Part shown: piece after piece, positions 34,363 to 47,125 of the stretch
How the letters are laid out: every line of letters begins with the position of its first letter
Numbering within the stretch: the first letter of the stretch is position 1
NCBI GenBank assembly: GCA_914767715.1
Contig: OU612071.1
Location: 21,635,681-21,699,680 of the forward strand
Direction: 5' to 3'
Source of the DNA: Membranipora membranacea
Lineage: Eukaryota > Bryozoa > Gymnolaemata > Cheilostomatida > Membraniporidae
Length of the DNA: 64,000 nucleotides
Translations under genes and position numbers: made by a program
Notes under the pieces: model-generated
Databases searched by the model: none
Told to the model about the DNA's origin: nothing
Seen by the model: the letters and a program-made list of their open reading frames with translations, nothing else

Positions 34363-37300
34363 ATGGAGTTGAGACTGACACTTTTCCTTGTAAGTACAAA
34401 ATAATTAGAATTTCATTATAAAATTGAAATTAATAAGACATTATTTTGAAAAACAAAATTAGGTAGGCCTTATCAGTTTTCCCTTTATATTGGAACTTTC
34501 CCCTCCCCTGTACCTAAAGAACCTTGGTAATTTCATTCGTAACATGCTAAACCAAGGCTATCGTTTTGACAGGTGATATGTTGCTGGACTGTGAATACTG
34601 GGTGGTGTATGGATCAGGATACGCAGTCTCTAGTTGATCGGTGAGTCACTTTTTGTCAATGTCAGGTTTAACACGTATTTAGGTTGTTGTAATAGTAAAT
34701 AAGAGTTTTAAAACCTTGAAAATTTCATGCCTGAATAACCTCTTGTAAAAATATCCGACTCGCTGCTGAGTGAACTGGTCATAAGATTGTATTGGTTCAA
34801 AAACTCATTTTGAGCTGTATAACCTAATTACTGTTGGTTTTAACTGCTGGCTTTGTTGTAATTGCATGAGTGGAAAATTTTTTCCTCATTAATTGAAGCA
34901 AAAATCAGTTGTATACTGTCCACGGGAGTCAAGATCCTGAAGCTTAGTTGCCAAATTGAAGTTCTGTGTGTTCCCGTTGCCGATTATTCATGAGCTAAGA
35001 CAACTCCAAATTATAAAAATGAATTGTGATATTGTATTAATTATTAATATTTTACATATCTGATGCGTTTATTAAATTTGATTGTGTGGAAGAACTTCGT
35101 TAATATTCATTCATTCATTGCGTGAGAAACTACTTTTGTGATATTTGATTTGCAAGTTCATTGATACATCGCATAAAAAAAGCATCACTTAATACAGAAA
35201 CATTGTAAATTATAAATTTAAAATGTTGCTTTTAATAACAATCATCATATATGATAAAACAACCTTCATTTAAATATTAACTTAAACAGACTGCATTTTT
35301 AATATCTGTAACTTCTTTGTTTTATAATTACTGGACTAATTAGATAGAATTTACCAACATCGTCAATTTACATAACGGTATTAATTTTACAGGTTAGAGA
35401 GATCTACAGCTACAAACTCCACTACTACCTCTCATTCTGTTTATCACATGGAGACAGACCTCTACAGGCCAGATTATATCCTTTACACTGACAATCACTC
35501 ACTGAAGACCACCGATGGTATGTCGTCAACCATCATAGCCGGGAACACTACTGTGAGAGGATACAGAGAAGGGAGAGTATCTGAGGCTCGGTTCTATCTA
35601 ATCACAGGATTCACACAGATCACAGATAAGCGTGCAGTTGTAGTTGACTATAATAATTACTGTCTGAGAGAGATTAACCGTCTAACTGGTCTCACCTCTG
35701 CCTTCTCTGGACAGTGTGAGTCAGCAGGATACTCAGAAGGGCACCTTGGTCAGTTCGCCGGACCCTGGTCTGTAATAAGAGACAAGAATGATGATAGTCA
35801 GTTTCTCGTCACTGACAAGAATAACAGAGCTGTGAGGACAGTAGAAATAAACAATGGTGCAGTCGGTACTTTTGTTAAGTCTGACATTCTCCAGTGGATC
35901 AGACTCCTGACACAGGATGACAAAGGTGACCTGTATGTCATAGCAGCGTTCCATGCTCTCTACCATATCACATATAGACAGAAGATAATAACACTCATCT
36001 CAGGGTTGCCAAATAAGCCAGGCAGCCAAGACAGCACTCTCTTAAACTCTCTATTCGATGACCCACAAGACCTTGTGTTCGTAGGTAATCAGGCACTACT
36101 CGTAGCGGACAGGGACAATAGAAAGATCCGCATAGTAGACATGAACACTGACAAAGTATCCACATTGAATCTCTGCTCAGAATGTCTGTACCGCGCCTAC
36201 TCTCTGCTCATAACTAATAACTCACTGTATGTCGGACAATACAGCAGGATCCAGCAGTTAATATGTGAGTACACTGTATATATGCATTGATAATCTAACA
36301 ATATCTCGGTTATCCCAAGTTGAACTTAGTGACAGGTAGAGAGTCACGCATACTAACATGGCGCCTATGTCTGAATGAAAGTACACTTTATAGATAAAAT
36401 CTCTGTTTCATCTTTGATAAAAGTTCCATCCCTTTACTCACATGAAGAGATAGCTCCAACAAGGCAACTCAAAATAATTCTCTTTTGACATGACAATTAT
36501 GACACTTACGGTGCAGTCTTAAATGGGTGAAGCATATCATTCCCTGTCCTGACCACACTATTCATTTTATGTTTACCTGCGTCAATATTTCTTTAAAAAA
36601 TTTTTTCATTTAAATCATAGATCCCAAACTGACTAGTCCTACCACATCGACAACTACATCATCAACAGCTGCCCAACCGACATATAAAACTTCAACAACT
36701 ACCAAACCAACATCTACTGTACCCTCAACCAATACCAGAGCACCTTGTCAGGAGAGAAACATGACACTGTGTGTGACATCTGAAGAGGAAAGAGCGTATG
36801 TGGAGATAACTCCTGATGTACAGACTAAACTTGCTGTTGGTAGACATGTGATATATAAAGATAACTGCTCTATAAACATCATAGTGATAAATAACGGTGA
36901 ATATACATATGCATAATGTATTGCCAAGCTAAGCTACCTATCATAACTTGCTGTACTTGCCTAAATCTATTTGCAACTGTCACAGTTTGCACTTAATAAA
37001 TTAATGAATATCCATTATTACCTGTAGGGACAACCACCAGACCACCCTGTCAGGACAGCAGTATGACACTGTACGTGACATCTGAAGAGGAGAGAGCATT
37101 TGTGGAGATAACTCCAGATGTACAATCTGGATATGCAGTCGGCAGTCACGTCATCAATAGAGACAACTGTATTCTTAATGTCATAGTCATAAATAATGGT
37201 GAGTATAAATACAATACAATGATTGTTATGTTTTGTACATTTTCCATAACACAAAGGCTCCCATGGATATGGTTATCAGCAACACTGTCAGTACACAAGC

Positions 37301-39284
37301 ACCTGAGCTCAAACTTGCCTAAATGTATTTTTAGCTGTCATTGTTTGCATTGATCATTTGAATAATATTGTCAAACTGAGATGAATATCTATTATTACCT
37401 TTAGGGACAAGCACCAGACCACCTTGTCAGGACAGCAATATGACATTCTATGTGACATCTGATGGGGAGAGAGCACTGGTTGATACAGGTCCTGACCAAC
37501 AGACTGGATTTTCAGTAGGCAGTCACATAATAAATAGACACAACTGTAGTGTAACTGTTATAGTCAAAAATAATGGTGAGAATATATGCCAATTAGTTAA
37601 ATAGCTTCCCCTAGTCTAAATCATTGTCATCTTTACATGTGGTACGTGGAACTGGATATACAGTCTTCTGTTACATGGTACACTTAATGTAATTGAGCTC
37701 AAATGCATAGTTAATATGACAGAAAAATAGATGATTTTTACTGTGATAATTAACTAGATACTTTTTGGTTTTGTTACTAATGAATTCACTGCTATAATTA
37801 TACAGTTATCCACTTTAAGATTCTGATTGTAATACAAGTACATTTGCATCCGTTTTTCAGGTAAGAAGCCTGAAACTGATAAGTGTCCCGATGTCATCAG
37901 GGGAGTTGTCTCTTCTTCCACTGGACTGTCTGTTGTGGACCTCCCACTAGATGGCACTACACAAAGACTAGAACTACCTATTGGAGTCTACAATTACCAT
38001 GTTTACGGAGATACAAACTGTTCACTGAAAATAGAGATAAAAGGTACATACCATAATTATCCATTCATCCACTGGCAGAGTGCCAATGTGTGATTTCTCC
38101 ATTTGCTTTGGACAATGGTTCCATTCTGCATATTTAAGAGATATTATCAACAGTTACCATTATATCCGTTAGATGAGCCAATGCTTGAGTAATTATCAGC
38201 AAGGTCCAATACAAATATTGAGCTAAATTTAACTCTTTTAGACTCTTTGTTGGTGAGACGTATAGAAATGGTTGCTGCGTATGACATTAACTGTCCTTTG
38301 TTGACTGATAATGTAGCCATATCTACCCTTAGAACCCTCGCTAATGGTAATGTAAACCAGATAAGAGAAATATGTCGAGGAGGTGAGTGGACCATAATAA
38401 CAAATAATCGGAATCAAACTAGGGACACACCTAACACTTTTTTTAATTGACCAATTGCAATTGCTTATCTTGTTTAAAGATGGTTCGGCTGTGGACAACC
38501 AGGCTTATCGTTGCTGGATCTTCAAAAACACTGCCAAACTGCACAACACTTTTTATGAGGTTGAGGCATGGACATGTATTACCACAGTCTAGCTTACTAG
38601 CTCAACAAGTTCCAGTGATTCGATATCAAAATTTATGCCTTCCTGTCAAAAACAACTAAAACGATCAACCTCTTGACATTTTCGAGATGATTTATGTACA
38701 TGTGAAGCAATGTTTGGAGTGAGAGTTATCTTTATTTGAAAATGGAGGCTTGAGTTGATACAGCTTCTTGTCTGGAACAATTTAATTTGGGCCATAATTG
38801 ACATGAATAATATTCCAATTGTTTATAGACTGCAGCCCTCAAGCTGGTTCTCAGGCTAAGCTGAGTTGTGAGAGTGATACTCTGACTGTTACATGGTCTA
38901 CTGATGTAACCTTCAATGGTACAGTCACAGAAATACCTCGTGACTTAAAGCAAAGACTCACATACAGATTGATCGAGGAGAGTAGATACCCCACTCTGAG
39001 TCTTATTGTCCTCACCAAGATACCCCCGTGAGTGATACGATATTAGATATTTATACTACGAATGGTGTGTTTTAGAAGAGCACTGCTGCATCATCTTTGC
39101 TTGCTCATAGTCATTTTACATAGTTCAATAGCTTTCAAACAGTCATCTGATATGTGTATACCTTTCATTCAATAGGCTGGTTTATCCGACTAAAACTAAA
39201 ACAGGAGCGTACGCTGAGCTGGTGCTGACTTCTTCATGTCTTCATAATAAGAAGTATGACAAGAGAACAGATTCTTGTGTTTAA
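34363..39284 (+). CDS. secreted NHL-propeller protein with tandem cysteine modules (multi-exon)
   Basis: Exons joined by phase: 34363-34389, 34573-34640, 35393-36264, 36621-36896, 37028-37198, 37405-37575, 37861-38043, 38242-38382, 38829-39027 and 39176-39284 (stop TAA). Exons 1-2 give a signal peptide (MELRLTLFL plus VICCWT). Exon 3 is one 872-nt exon encoding an NHL-like propeller with repeated D-x-N-N/R-x-(L/I)R-x-I blades (VVDYNNYCLREIN, VTDKNNRAVRTVEI, VADRDNRKIRIVDM). Exon 4 opens with a Thr/Ser/Pro linker, then the first C(Q)...TSEEERA...DNC module. Exons 5 and 6 are each exactly 171 nt, phase 1-1, and repeat the module. Exons 7-8 look like diverged relatives. The protein should be extracellular and modular, possibly for ligand or glycan binding; this is inference. 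No transmembrane segment was found. An alternative terminal exon exists at 38480-38592. Possibly paralogous to the gene at 4929-6538. Confidence 0.8.
38480..38592 (+). CDS. possible alternative terminal exon of the NHL-module gene
   Basis: Follows a GTTTAAAG acceptor and opens in the phase left by exon 8 (phase 1). It reads about 37 residues containing WIFKN and EAWTC, then stops at TAG (38590-38592). It has no usable phase-1 donor, while exon 8 can instead splice to 38829 in the same phase. This suggests either a mutually exclusive 3' end giving a shorter protein, or a pseudo-exon. Confidence 0.4.
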
Positions 39285-39640
39285 AGATGTCACAAGTAAA
39301 ACCAGGTTGCACCACTTTAAAGTATGCGCCTTTAGTAGGGATTATAATGACAAATGCTACTTAGACAATTAATATACCATACGGTTCCATTGACTCATTG
39401 TGTGACACAATTTAGTATTTTGGGGATAGTGTTGGAGGTCAGTCATGGGGCTATGCTACCCTATTTACTGTGTCACTACTACTTCTTAGAACCTCTACGT
39501 CCGTTCTTTTTATATTAAATTGTAGGCTTTTATTCCGTAATTGATTGGAAAGAAACTTTAATGCAACATCGGTTGTAGAGCCGAAGTTTTAGAACAAGCA
39601 TTCTGCCTTTTATTTTACCTTATAATCAATCTAGATACAG

Positions 39641-39759
39641 AATTTAATGATAACAACACCAATGGAAATTACAAATTGTCAGCTTTCTACCCTCCACTTG
39701 GAGGATGTCATGTCAGAAAGAATCGGATCGGTCAAGACCCTTCTTATTCCTATGGGTAG
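39641..39759 (+). CDS. possible further terminal exon downstream of the NHL-module gene
   Basis: Open for 39 codons after a GATACAG acceptor, rich in Asn/Tyr/Pro (YPPLGG) like a cytoplasmic or secreted tail, ending at TAG. It needs a phase-1 donor upstream, which the last exon of the main model does not offer. It could belong to another isoform using exon 8 or earlier. Confidence 0.25.
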
Positions 39760-39764
39760 AGACT

Positions 39765-41700
39765 AGTGAATTTGATGGTTGAATTCAGTTCCTGTGGAAG
39801 CAAATTTGACTGCTTCAATCTTCATGTAAGCTGAAGGCGTTTTGAGAGTTTAAGATCCCAATTCCGCAACCATAATATGGTTGCAGGAATTGGTATCTTT
39901 AACTTGAAGGTATGACTTTAGACGGTTAGATGTGGAATGGTACATGATTGTTTCATGTAATATTATTTACACCCATAGTGATAGTCACATCAACTATATT
40001 CATTTACTAGCAGTGTATGGTAAAACTGCGGTTTTATCAGATGTGTAGCGAAAGCCTATACTCAAAGCTGCCTCGAGAAAGAGGAGATAGGGAGATATAT
40101 TTGAATATATTCTACAATCATCTAAACATCTCTTCAAAGTCAACGTAGATGCTATTTCCCAGTCTCGAGGCAGCTTGTGGAGCCATGACTGTCTGTCCTA
40201 CATACAGATATATGGCTGTTGTTTCTTATGATTAAATAAATAAAATGATAAATGTCTCTTTCGATCAAAAGCGATGTTGTTTGAGTTTCAACTTGTTGGG
40301 TCTCTTCTTGCTATAACATTACCCGTGCTGTGAATTGACAATATTTCCTCCAAAATATTTATATACTGGCTGGATCTTGATCCCCACCGTAATTTGATAT
40401 AGATTTTATAAAGAACCTCAGTCAGAATGAGGGCCTTCGATACTAAAGTGAAACTTCTTAGTAAACTAAACCAAGCCCTGTCCACCATACACCAGCTGTT
40501 AGTAGTAAGCTAGTTAGTCTTTCTATGAGTGAGTGTTCCGGAAGCTACCTGTCATTCATTGACAAAGGCGCTTAATTGGTCCGTTGCCTTATTGGTGTGC
40601 TCCGATTGCCTGCAGGTTTGGAAAGTATTTTAGAGCGCAATATTTAAATGACTGTACTCTATAGCTCAGATACCAGACATTACTCAGTTATTTAAAGTAA
40701 AAAATGCTCAGTTGTAGTTATCTCCTCCTTACTTTTCCAAAAGCTATCTCCTTCCTACAGTTTTTAATTCAGAATAACCACATTTGGTCGCCTGGATTGT
40801 TAGTCAATCAGCTAAGTATTCATTTATCTTTTTCTGCAAAAAACTCCAAATCTGACAAAAAATCTCCAAGTTCGTGTTTTTCTGTTTGAGCAGAATTACA
40901 TTTCGACATGGTAACTCACAGAGATCTGGTTATTTTTGGAGCATCAGTTCATCACATTATCTAAACGAGCTTTTGAGGGCATGTTGAAATATTTAACATA
41001 TTTAAAATTGCGATTTACTTTATCATTTACTTTATCATTACGGTGTTTATTCCATCCATCAGTGCAGTGGCAATGTTGCGCAAGGCAGTGCAAAGAGCCT
41101 ATATATTTGTAGTTTCTATGCCATTGTGTACAGTTTCAAACAAATTCTAATTGCCTTTTATCAAAGGAGTGGAGCAATTTATAAATGGCAATGGAGATGC
41201 TATACTGAACTTAAACAAAAGAATATTTCTGTTGGTTGATATAAGTTTGCAGTATAGATTGTGGTGACCCATCAGTCAAAATCACCCATCAAATTCTATC
41301 AGAATGACTATAGACCTCAAAATAAATAATATTATTAATATTCCGAAACATGGTTTGGATTTGGCTTTTTCAGTGGATACTGTTCAATGATAGCATTTTC
41401 AAAATACACCCAAATGTTTGAGCTTAAATTTTACTCGAATGTCATCCCAATATTTTTATTATTGAAAAAACACTAATGTAACTATGCTGGATGCGTATAG
41501 GACTATGATAACTGTGTGTCTGGAGGGCTCACCCTTAATAACACACATGATATTCTATGTGAAATATTCTGCTGCATTTTCAGTGTGCTGGTATCTTTAT
41601 GGTCGACCTTGGTGTATTTATCACCATTTATGAATTGCAGTCCTGAAATAACCATTGACAGCATTCATGTTACAGTTGAATTTGTACATTTTCTTAAAAA
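39765..41700. other. gene-less stretch with palindromes
   Basis: A near-perfect palindrome of about 48 bases lies at 39852-39899 (CCAATTCC and GCAACCAT with their complements). An inverted repeat of 14 bases (AAGCTGCCTCGAGA) has arms at 40065-40078 and 40163-40176. No gene was recognised up to the duplication at 41703. Confidence 0.5.
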
Positions 41701-41702
41701 TC

Positions 41703-42298
41703 GTGCCCTGGGACTGCATCTATACTGTAAAAAGTTATAATGTTGTTACTTTTGAGGATTCGGTTAGCCAAACAGGTGGGCTACCTGAAGAAACAACAAA
41801 TCTGAGATTGCCTCCAAACAAAATTGGAAGCAATTCTTCACGCAGTGCATTGAAACGATCCAAGTACAATTGAGACCTAAGCTGGATGAAGATATCAGTA
41901 AGCGCAATTACAGACATTGTTTTCATAGAGTAAATTTTCTAATCCCTCAAGAAAATCTTATTTGTAAACAACCAGTTGTATTGCAGTCTCTGTGTTTCAT
42001 TACAGGGAAAGAATTTGTTACTGTTGTACCTTGTTTATCTTTTCCAAAGGATTTAAAGGCAACGTAATATTAGAATATCCAAACCTGAGGATTACCTTTG
42101 TATCTCAAGACTTGTTGCTTCTTATGATACTTATGTATTATAGCATTATTACATCAGATTAAATTGAAGGTTGATTTAAATCAGATGTCTTGTCACAAGC
42201 AACATCCTGGAGCATAGGCGGCAAAATTTGTTGCCTTAGTGGCCAGGCCGCAATATCTGCACCAGGTTGCTCTCTGTTTGCAGGCAGGTCAGAGCACA
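41703..42298 (+). repeat. recent direct duplication, copy 1
   Basis: Matches 42690-43238 almost base for base in the same orientation. Blocks include GGATTCGGTTAGCCAAACAG, TTTCTAATCCCTCAAG and GGCAGGTCRGAG at the end. Copy 1 has about 47 extra bases near 42112-42160. The short ORFs on either strand differ between copies and are probably not genes. A diverged third copy of the last about 130 bases is found inverted at 62145-62285, so this is a dispersed family and not just a local duplication. Confidence 0.9.
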
Positions 42299-42689
42299 CC
42301 TGGGTGCCTACCAAAGCCCAGTGCTAGATAATTTGTAATTCCTGCTCAGTCCAAATATATTTTCCAACCAGTATTCCAAGCCCGAAACCCCAGTTCTGAT
42401 ACAAAAAATTTAGCCCATATTGGGTGCCCCGTTTTTTTATACCAATTTTATTGCATCTAAAATATCATATCATTTATGTTGAATCAATAGGCTCTAGTGG
42501 CTGGCTACTCATATATTTACATTTTTGCAATCGACCATGACACCTTGTCGACATTCAATTATCCACACTCTCTTTACTCAACAAAAACATGGGCCATGCT
42601 TCTAAAAAGTTATACAAGGTTGCGATCACTTCACTCTTGGCTAGCCGGGTAAACCTTCTTCTGGGAGTTATTGAACAAACAAGTAGAGG

Positions 42690-43238
42690 GTGCCCTGGGA
42701 CTGCATCTTTACTGCAACAAGTTATAATGCTGTTCCTTTTGAGGATTCGGTTAGCCAAACAGGTGGGCTGCCTCAATAAACAACACATCTGAGATGGCCT
42801 CCAAACAAAGTTGAAAGCAATTCTCCACCGGTGCATTGAAACGATCCAAGTACAATTGAAACCTAAGCTGGTTGAAGATATTAGTTAGAGCAATTACAGA
42901 CATTGTTTTCTTAGAGTAAATTTTCTAATCCCTCAAGAAAATCTCACCTGTAAACAACCAGTTGTATTGCAGCCTCTGTGTTTCATTACAAGGGAAGAAT
43001 TTGTTACTGTTGTGCTTTGTTTATCTTTTCCAAAGGATTTAAAGGCAATGTAAGATTAGAATATCAAAACCTGAGGATAACCTTTGTGTCTCAAGACTGA
43101 TTAAAGTTGAAGGTTGATTTGAATCAGATGTCTTGTCACAAGCCGCATCCCGGAGCATAGGCGGCGAAATTCGTTGCCTTAGTGGCCAGGCCACAATATC
43201 TGCGTCAGTTTGGTCTCTGTTTGCAGGCAGGTCGGAGG
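42690..43238 (+). repeat. recent direct duplication, copy 2
   Basis: Starts at GTGCCCTGGGACTGCATCT, as copy 1 does at 41703 (offset 987), and runs to GCAGGCAGGTCGGAG. High identity with copy 1 throughout. It lacks the 47-base insertion. Neither terminal inverted repeats nor target duplications were seen at its edges. Confidence 0.9.
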
Positions 43239-43244
43239 CCCTTT

Positions 43245-46200
43245 CGATAAATTTAAGGTTCAATGATTGCACAGACCAAGGGTACATTGTGGCAGCATCA
43301 TTCAAGACAATAATATTTAGTTATTATATTATTATTAGCAAGCTTACTGCTGCTGTCTTGCTACTGTACTATAGATAGTTAGTTACTCTACCGACTAGTA
43401 CTTCTTCTATCTACTGTATACTCTAGCCATTCTCATTCTACCACCGGTGGATATTGCCGTGACCTTGCAGACTCAGAGGGGTATGTGTTAACTTTGTATA
43501 ATAAATAATGTCAGCTTGATATACATAATAATACTTTTTTTATAGGCCTGAATTGTTGTAGTGTATATGGCTTAATTACACTGCAACCATTATGATACTG
43601 GAACTCAGGAGCTAGCTCTTGCTGGAACTTGATTCATCATTTTATGAATAATAATGGGTAGAAGTTTGCGTATTCTCAGCTAGCAACCTACTTGGGCCTG
43701 CAATGACAGAGGCAAACCTCATCACCATGCATGTCTTAGTTTTGGGTGCTTTATAAAGATATAATAGTGCACTCCCTTTGTCCGTATTTCAATCTTAGTA
43801 GACACAACACTTGCTGTAGGTACTATACTGTGTATACTGATACTGGGCACTATAAATTTTTCTGCTGGTGAATCTTTTTTTTTTCTTGGACACTAGGGGG
43901 GGGGGGGCCTTTCACCTAATTGCAATCTGATTGCTCACTCACAAATCTCCAAATCAATAATTTACATTATGACTGAGTGATACGGGAATGAAATTGTCTA
44001 AGTGCAGGACCAAGTGAGCAATAACTTTGAACGATGTGATCTTGTTATATCTGAATATTGACATTTTAATTAGTATTTCATTACCAGAGGAATTTCCGGA
44101 CCCTTATGATTGATTTATAAGTAGATTGTGTCAATTAAAAATAATGAGCACAATTAATGTTTAATGTCAATAATTAATGTTTCCTTTTAATGCTGTGCAT
44201 CACTAATTAGTATCATATATAATGTAATGTTCCCCTAACTATTGTCAGTTGTGATATTGGGATCGAGAATAAAAGAAGCAATTCTATCAGCTCACTCTTT
44301 CCTTATTAACATCTCACACTATCCAACTCATAAGAAGACTCCCAATATAACTCACCATCGAGACACAACACTGAATCATTACACACAGCATTAATACAGG
44401 CCATTATCAGACACAAAGATGTAACTATACCATCAACCAAACAGACATCTTTTCAGTTACATCAATCGTGATAATTTATAGTAAAGTAAAAGGTAAAGCA
44501 TTGCTTTTTCTAATTGGAAGGCCCCTGGCCGGGTTAAGAGTAGCAGACTAAATTTGTTAAGATAAATTTATTGGACTGGTTATTAAGCTAAATAAGGCCT
44601 ATCCAGCCTAAAAAAAGAAACTAGTCTGTCTTTAAACACAAAGTCAGGGATTGAAGGTGAATTATACTGTACATTACAAAAAACCTATGAGAGAGACAGG
44701 TAGATAAAACATGATGTTGTGAAATTTTACTTGTTCTTCACAAGCAAAGCAGTTGAAAATTCTGCCTAAGAACTGACCTACTCTCTTTTATGAAACTGAT
44801 TATGCAAAACTTGCAGTAAAGCAAGCTTTGATGTACCTGTTAACCTGTTCATGGAGCATGCATATGAATACTTTAAACAAACGTTAGCAATATATATATA
44901 TATAGGGGGATACACCCAATCAACGGTAGATAGAAATCACTAACAAATGTTAACAATATTTTCAACCAGTTTGTTATGTTACTTGATGTAAGGAAAGGTC
45001 AGTTTACATGATGTGGATCGTCCAGAAAGACATGGCCATGGAAATAATTAATACTTCAAACAAAAGCAGCGATTTAATGAGGGGAAATACTCCCAATGAG
45101 GCTCAGGGACACAGGCTCTACCGACTGAGCTATCAGGCTCTTTAATTTACTGAATATGTCCACATTGAAATACTAAATCGGAATGATAGGGCAGGGTTTA
45201 ATTGTAGGCCACCACAACCTGGCAAGGATTGTTAAATGTGGCTATAGTTGTTTCGACACATCTAGACCCATCATTAGCAACAAATTATTAACATTATAAA
45301 AGTATTTGGGATATGTTGGGCTTGATATCTCCGTTTATGTTTTAAAGGGAATGTCCAAGACAGAAGGCAGATTTTGAAGGCAGTGTGGTTCAACCTTTTA
45401 AGAATCAATGTACCAAATATATTATTATGAGTTGAAATGGAACCATAAAAAGAGAGATTATGCATTATCAACCTTTTTATGATTATGCATTCGTTTTATG
45501 GTATCAATTTAGTCTTTGCAAGGGGCCCAAGAACTTGTTTCATATTCAGTTGGGCAGGAAGTGGATGATGTATTGTACATAGGCCTACTATAGCCATGAT
45601 CCGCATACATGCTCAACAATCAAAATACTCATATTCAAATATAAGTTCATTTCATTTTCATTATCTCTATTTTGATACTAATTAGGGTCTATGGACTTCC
45701 TCACAACAGGTCATTTGTGAAGCTTGGAGAAAAGGACTGCCGGTTGTAAATGACACCAAACCTCTGCATATATATTGCGTGACTATATAATTCAGCTAAA
45801 GTAAGACTTGGAAAAATAATGTGAGACTATGGCAAGAACCGTCATTTCAATGACAAGCTATTGACAACTTAATCTTTTGACGACTTTCACATAATACCTC
45901 TATCAGAGGGTTTGGGAAATGATACTTTACATTGGGTTGGTTATAGAGAAGGCTTTTAACCAACCATACAGGTCAGTATGAGCATGGAACAAAGCTCCAG
46001 GACACCATCAAGAAGCGGAAAGCCAGGTCAGGTGATATAGTGGTATACAAAGGAAGACAAGCAATGTAAGTCCATGCCCTCAAATTGGTAAAAGAAAACT
46101 CATCAATAATGATATGGTGGGTCTGTACACAGACGACAAGTCGGAAAGGGGATATGACAGAGCTGGACTTTTTTCCCAGAAAGAAACCACAAGCCGCCCA

Positions 46201-47120
46201 ACAAGTACAAAATCCCACAAAGCTACTATGGAACAATATCAGTTTGACACTGAAAAACTTGTGGATATGCTCATTGAGACACAGGATGAATTTGATGCAG
46301 TCAAAGATCATGAAATTGAGTGGCCAAGAAATGAGAGACAGGTGAGAAACAACAAAAATCTAAAACTTAACCATGGAGTAAAATACCAGTAAAGGATAAG
46401 GGTGATTTTTCTCATTTTTTTTCGGACTAGTAAAGTGTAAACAACTTCAGATTGTATCTTTGGTAGTACAAAAATATCATTAAGCTACATTTTAGGACTG
46501 ATCATAAATTGATGAGCTGACTCTCAGACTCAAATAGTTATCAAAACTATAAAATATAACACTTCCAAAATCAGGGAATGGAAACTTACCAATCCCACCT
46601 ATTGCTTCCTTTAATAAAAATGAGCAATGCTTTTAAAAGAAAATTATCACTTACCCTTAGGCTCCATATTGGCCATTCAATTAATTAATTAAATCCTAAT
46701 TCGCACTTATCGTGATACATAGTTCAATAAATAAGTTAGTGATTTGGGAACGAGATCCCTTGCAGGTCACTGTGTGAGTGATCAGATGGTGATTATGGCT
46801 GTTTTGATAGAAATATTGTCTATTTGCTACTCAAATTTGTGCAATGTTTAACTGTCGATCTAGATTCCCTTCGAATATCAAGTTCTTTACTTTGTAAACT
46901 GTCAGTTCTTTATTGGGGAAGCCATTTACTCCGCGCCAACAAGTTGTCTTACCATCGTTTCGCTTTTGAGATGCCCTAAAATCTATGATGTCACCATTAT
47001 CGCTGTTGAAATTGTATCATCAATCACTAAGGACTCCGAGTACTGAACTTAAATCCTAACAGTGAGATTGGCTGACTCAAAATCATCAATACCGCAGGGT
47101 AACTCTCTGTTAAGGTGCAG
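43245..47120. other. stretch with repeats and weak coding traces only
   Basis: Holds a 13-base G run (43896-43908), a TA dinucleotide run (44891-44903), a repeat candidate at 43965-44041 related to 16930-17025, and a tRNA-like head at 45100-45145. At 45974-46341 both plus frames look partly coding, with a TTTTTTCCCAG acceptor before 46181 and a CAG|GTGAGA donor after 46341, but the frames conflict and no domain is recognised. No complete gene. Confidence 0.4.
45100..45150 (-). repeat. tRNA-like 5' half (possible SINE fragment)
   Basis: On the minus strand GAGCCTGATAGCTCAGTCGG continues TAGAGC, a good tRNA acceptor/D-arm and box A. The anticodon arm does not form and no box B (GGTTCGAxTCC) follows at the right distance. 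It is not a functional tRNA gene. A truncated tRNA-derived repeat is the likely explanation. Confidence 0.4.
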
Positions 47121-47125
47121 AAAGG

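Noticed and set aside
42555-43378. ORFs of 67-93 codons on both strands
   Set aside because: They fall in the duplicated repeat and are not conserved between its copies.
44220-44320. Possible LTR end with an AATAAA signal
   Set aside because: No matching second LTR, no primer-binding site and no internal domains were seen.
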